Source: Anaerolineales bacterium (lineage in GTDB: Bacteria > Chloroflexota > Anaerolineae > Anaerolineales > Villigracilaceae). Taken from it: a stretch of DNA of 64,000 nt. Made by a program: the position numbers and the translations under genes. The stretch spans positions 46,391 to 110,390 of the forward strand of contig JAFGMV010000040.1 in the NCBI GenBank assembly GCA_016927315.1, written 5' to 3'. Numbering within the stretch: the first letter of the stretch is position 1; the number at the start of each line of letters is the position of its first letter. This document shows positions 63,720 to 64,000 of this stretch, piece by piece. The notes beneath the pieces are model-generated. The model had not been told where the DNA came from. It saw nothing but the letters and a program-made list of their open reading frames with translations, and did not search any database.

Positions 63720-63771
63720 CCAGGCTATTTTAACATGGATAGTGGTCGGTAAGAACAGCTGATCCAAGGGC

Positions 63772-63789
63772 GCCCCTCCGTTTAGGGGC
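63772..63789. other. Small hairpin upstream of uvrC
   Basis: GCCCCT (63772-63777) and AGGGGC (63784-63789) with a 6-nt loop, between the stop of the preceding membrane-protein gene and uvrC. No T tract on either strand, so termination is doubtful. Confidence 0.35.
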
Positions 63790-63820
63790 AAGATGTGTAA
63801 GAAAATGACGCGTTCGTACA

Positions 63821-64000
63821 TCACCACGGAGACAGCTGAAATGCAGAGCAAAGCAGAAAAACGAGCCCGATGCCGGCAAAAGCAATCCAGATAACTTTCG
63901 TCCGCCCAAAAACAAGATATGTTTTCCAATAAGCCGGATCTTTTCCGTAACAGATACGGACTCCTTCCAATCCGCTCTCGAGCGGATACCCAATAAATGC
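63821..64000 (-). CDS. C-terminus of a membrane protein (runs off the window)
   Basis: An open frame enters from the right edge and ends at TGA 63823-63821, giving 59 residues. It begins AFIGYPLESGLEGV, then KDPAYWKTYLVFGRTK, then a TM-like segment VIWIAFAGIGLVFLLCSAF and a short tail QLSPW. The composition is protein-like, and the frame differs from the upstream extension of uvrC. No family assigned; a gene co-oriented with uvrC is likely. Confidence 0.55.
   Translation of the reverse strand, partial: AFIGYPLESGLEGVRICYGKDPAYWKTYLVFGRTKVIWIAFAGIGLVFLLCSAFQLSPW

Noticed and set aside
63720..63929. N-terminal extension of uvrC to 63929
   Set aside because: The extension has no similarity to UvrC, and a different frame in this region ends a plausible membrane protein. 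ATG 63719 gives the standard UvrC start.

Overview
The window looks like a chromosomal segment of an Anaerolineae-type Chloroflexota bacterium. This is inferred from family content, not from any search: giant secreted proteins built of SdrD B-like and DUF11 repeats, a sortase fused to such a protein, a DUF4012 membrane protein, a DUF2723 membrane protein, a LysM protein with a Cys-rich N-terminus, and an ADP-forming acyl-CoA synthetase. No rRNA, tRNA, CRISPR array or transposase was seen.

Layout. 96-10547 (+) encodes a roughly 3,480-residue secreted protein with eleven SdrD B-like repeats, a GEVED-like domain and a C-terminal gingipain-type (C25) peptidase. A 0.7 kb intergenic region follows, with a strictly 22-bp-phased array of six near-palindromes. 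11272-14949 (+) is a compact lasso-peptide cluster: cyclase, 62-residue precursor, HPr-kinase-like enzyme, PqqD-like leader-binding protein and leader protease. 15135-23352 (+) carries envelope genes: Wzz/tyrosine autokinase, LysM membrane protein, DUF4012 protein, a secreted protein made of a duplicated four-cysteine unit, and a DUF2723 protein. After a repeat-bearing intergenic region, 23928-32531 (+) encodes a 2,867-residue repeat protein that ends in its own sortase domain, preceded by an FPSTG motif. 32789-36864 (+) is a partner-switching operon (STAS antagonist, RsbW-type kinase, multi-GAF SpoIIE phosphatase). 37199-46215 (+) holds RidA, then a surface-polysaccharide block (GT2, undecaprenyl-phosphate sugar transferase, epimerase, WbpM-type dehydratase), two tandem FemAB-like proteins and a PLP enzyme.

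The second half is mostly housekeeping. A Tat-exported NodB-fold deacetylase, a DegV protein and an ADP-forming acyl-CoA synthetase lie on the minus strand (46221-50154). A small membrane protein, selA, an M24 peptidase and tsaD lie on the plus strand (50353-54448). The minus strand from 64000 to 54571 carries the C-terminus of a membrane protein, uvrC, a response regulator, a 39-residue membrane protein missed by length cut-offs, prfA, prmC, a Gfo/Idh/MocA oxidoreductase, a GH5 glycosidase, an M28 peptidase broken by one in-frame TAA, and tsaC.

Most of the window concerns the cell surface: two giant exported proteins, polysaccharide synthesis and export, and peptidoglycan or cell-wall modification. 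The lasso cluster sits in the middle and is the most likely source of an undescribed product, a predicted 20-residue peptide with a 9-residue macrolactam ring.
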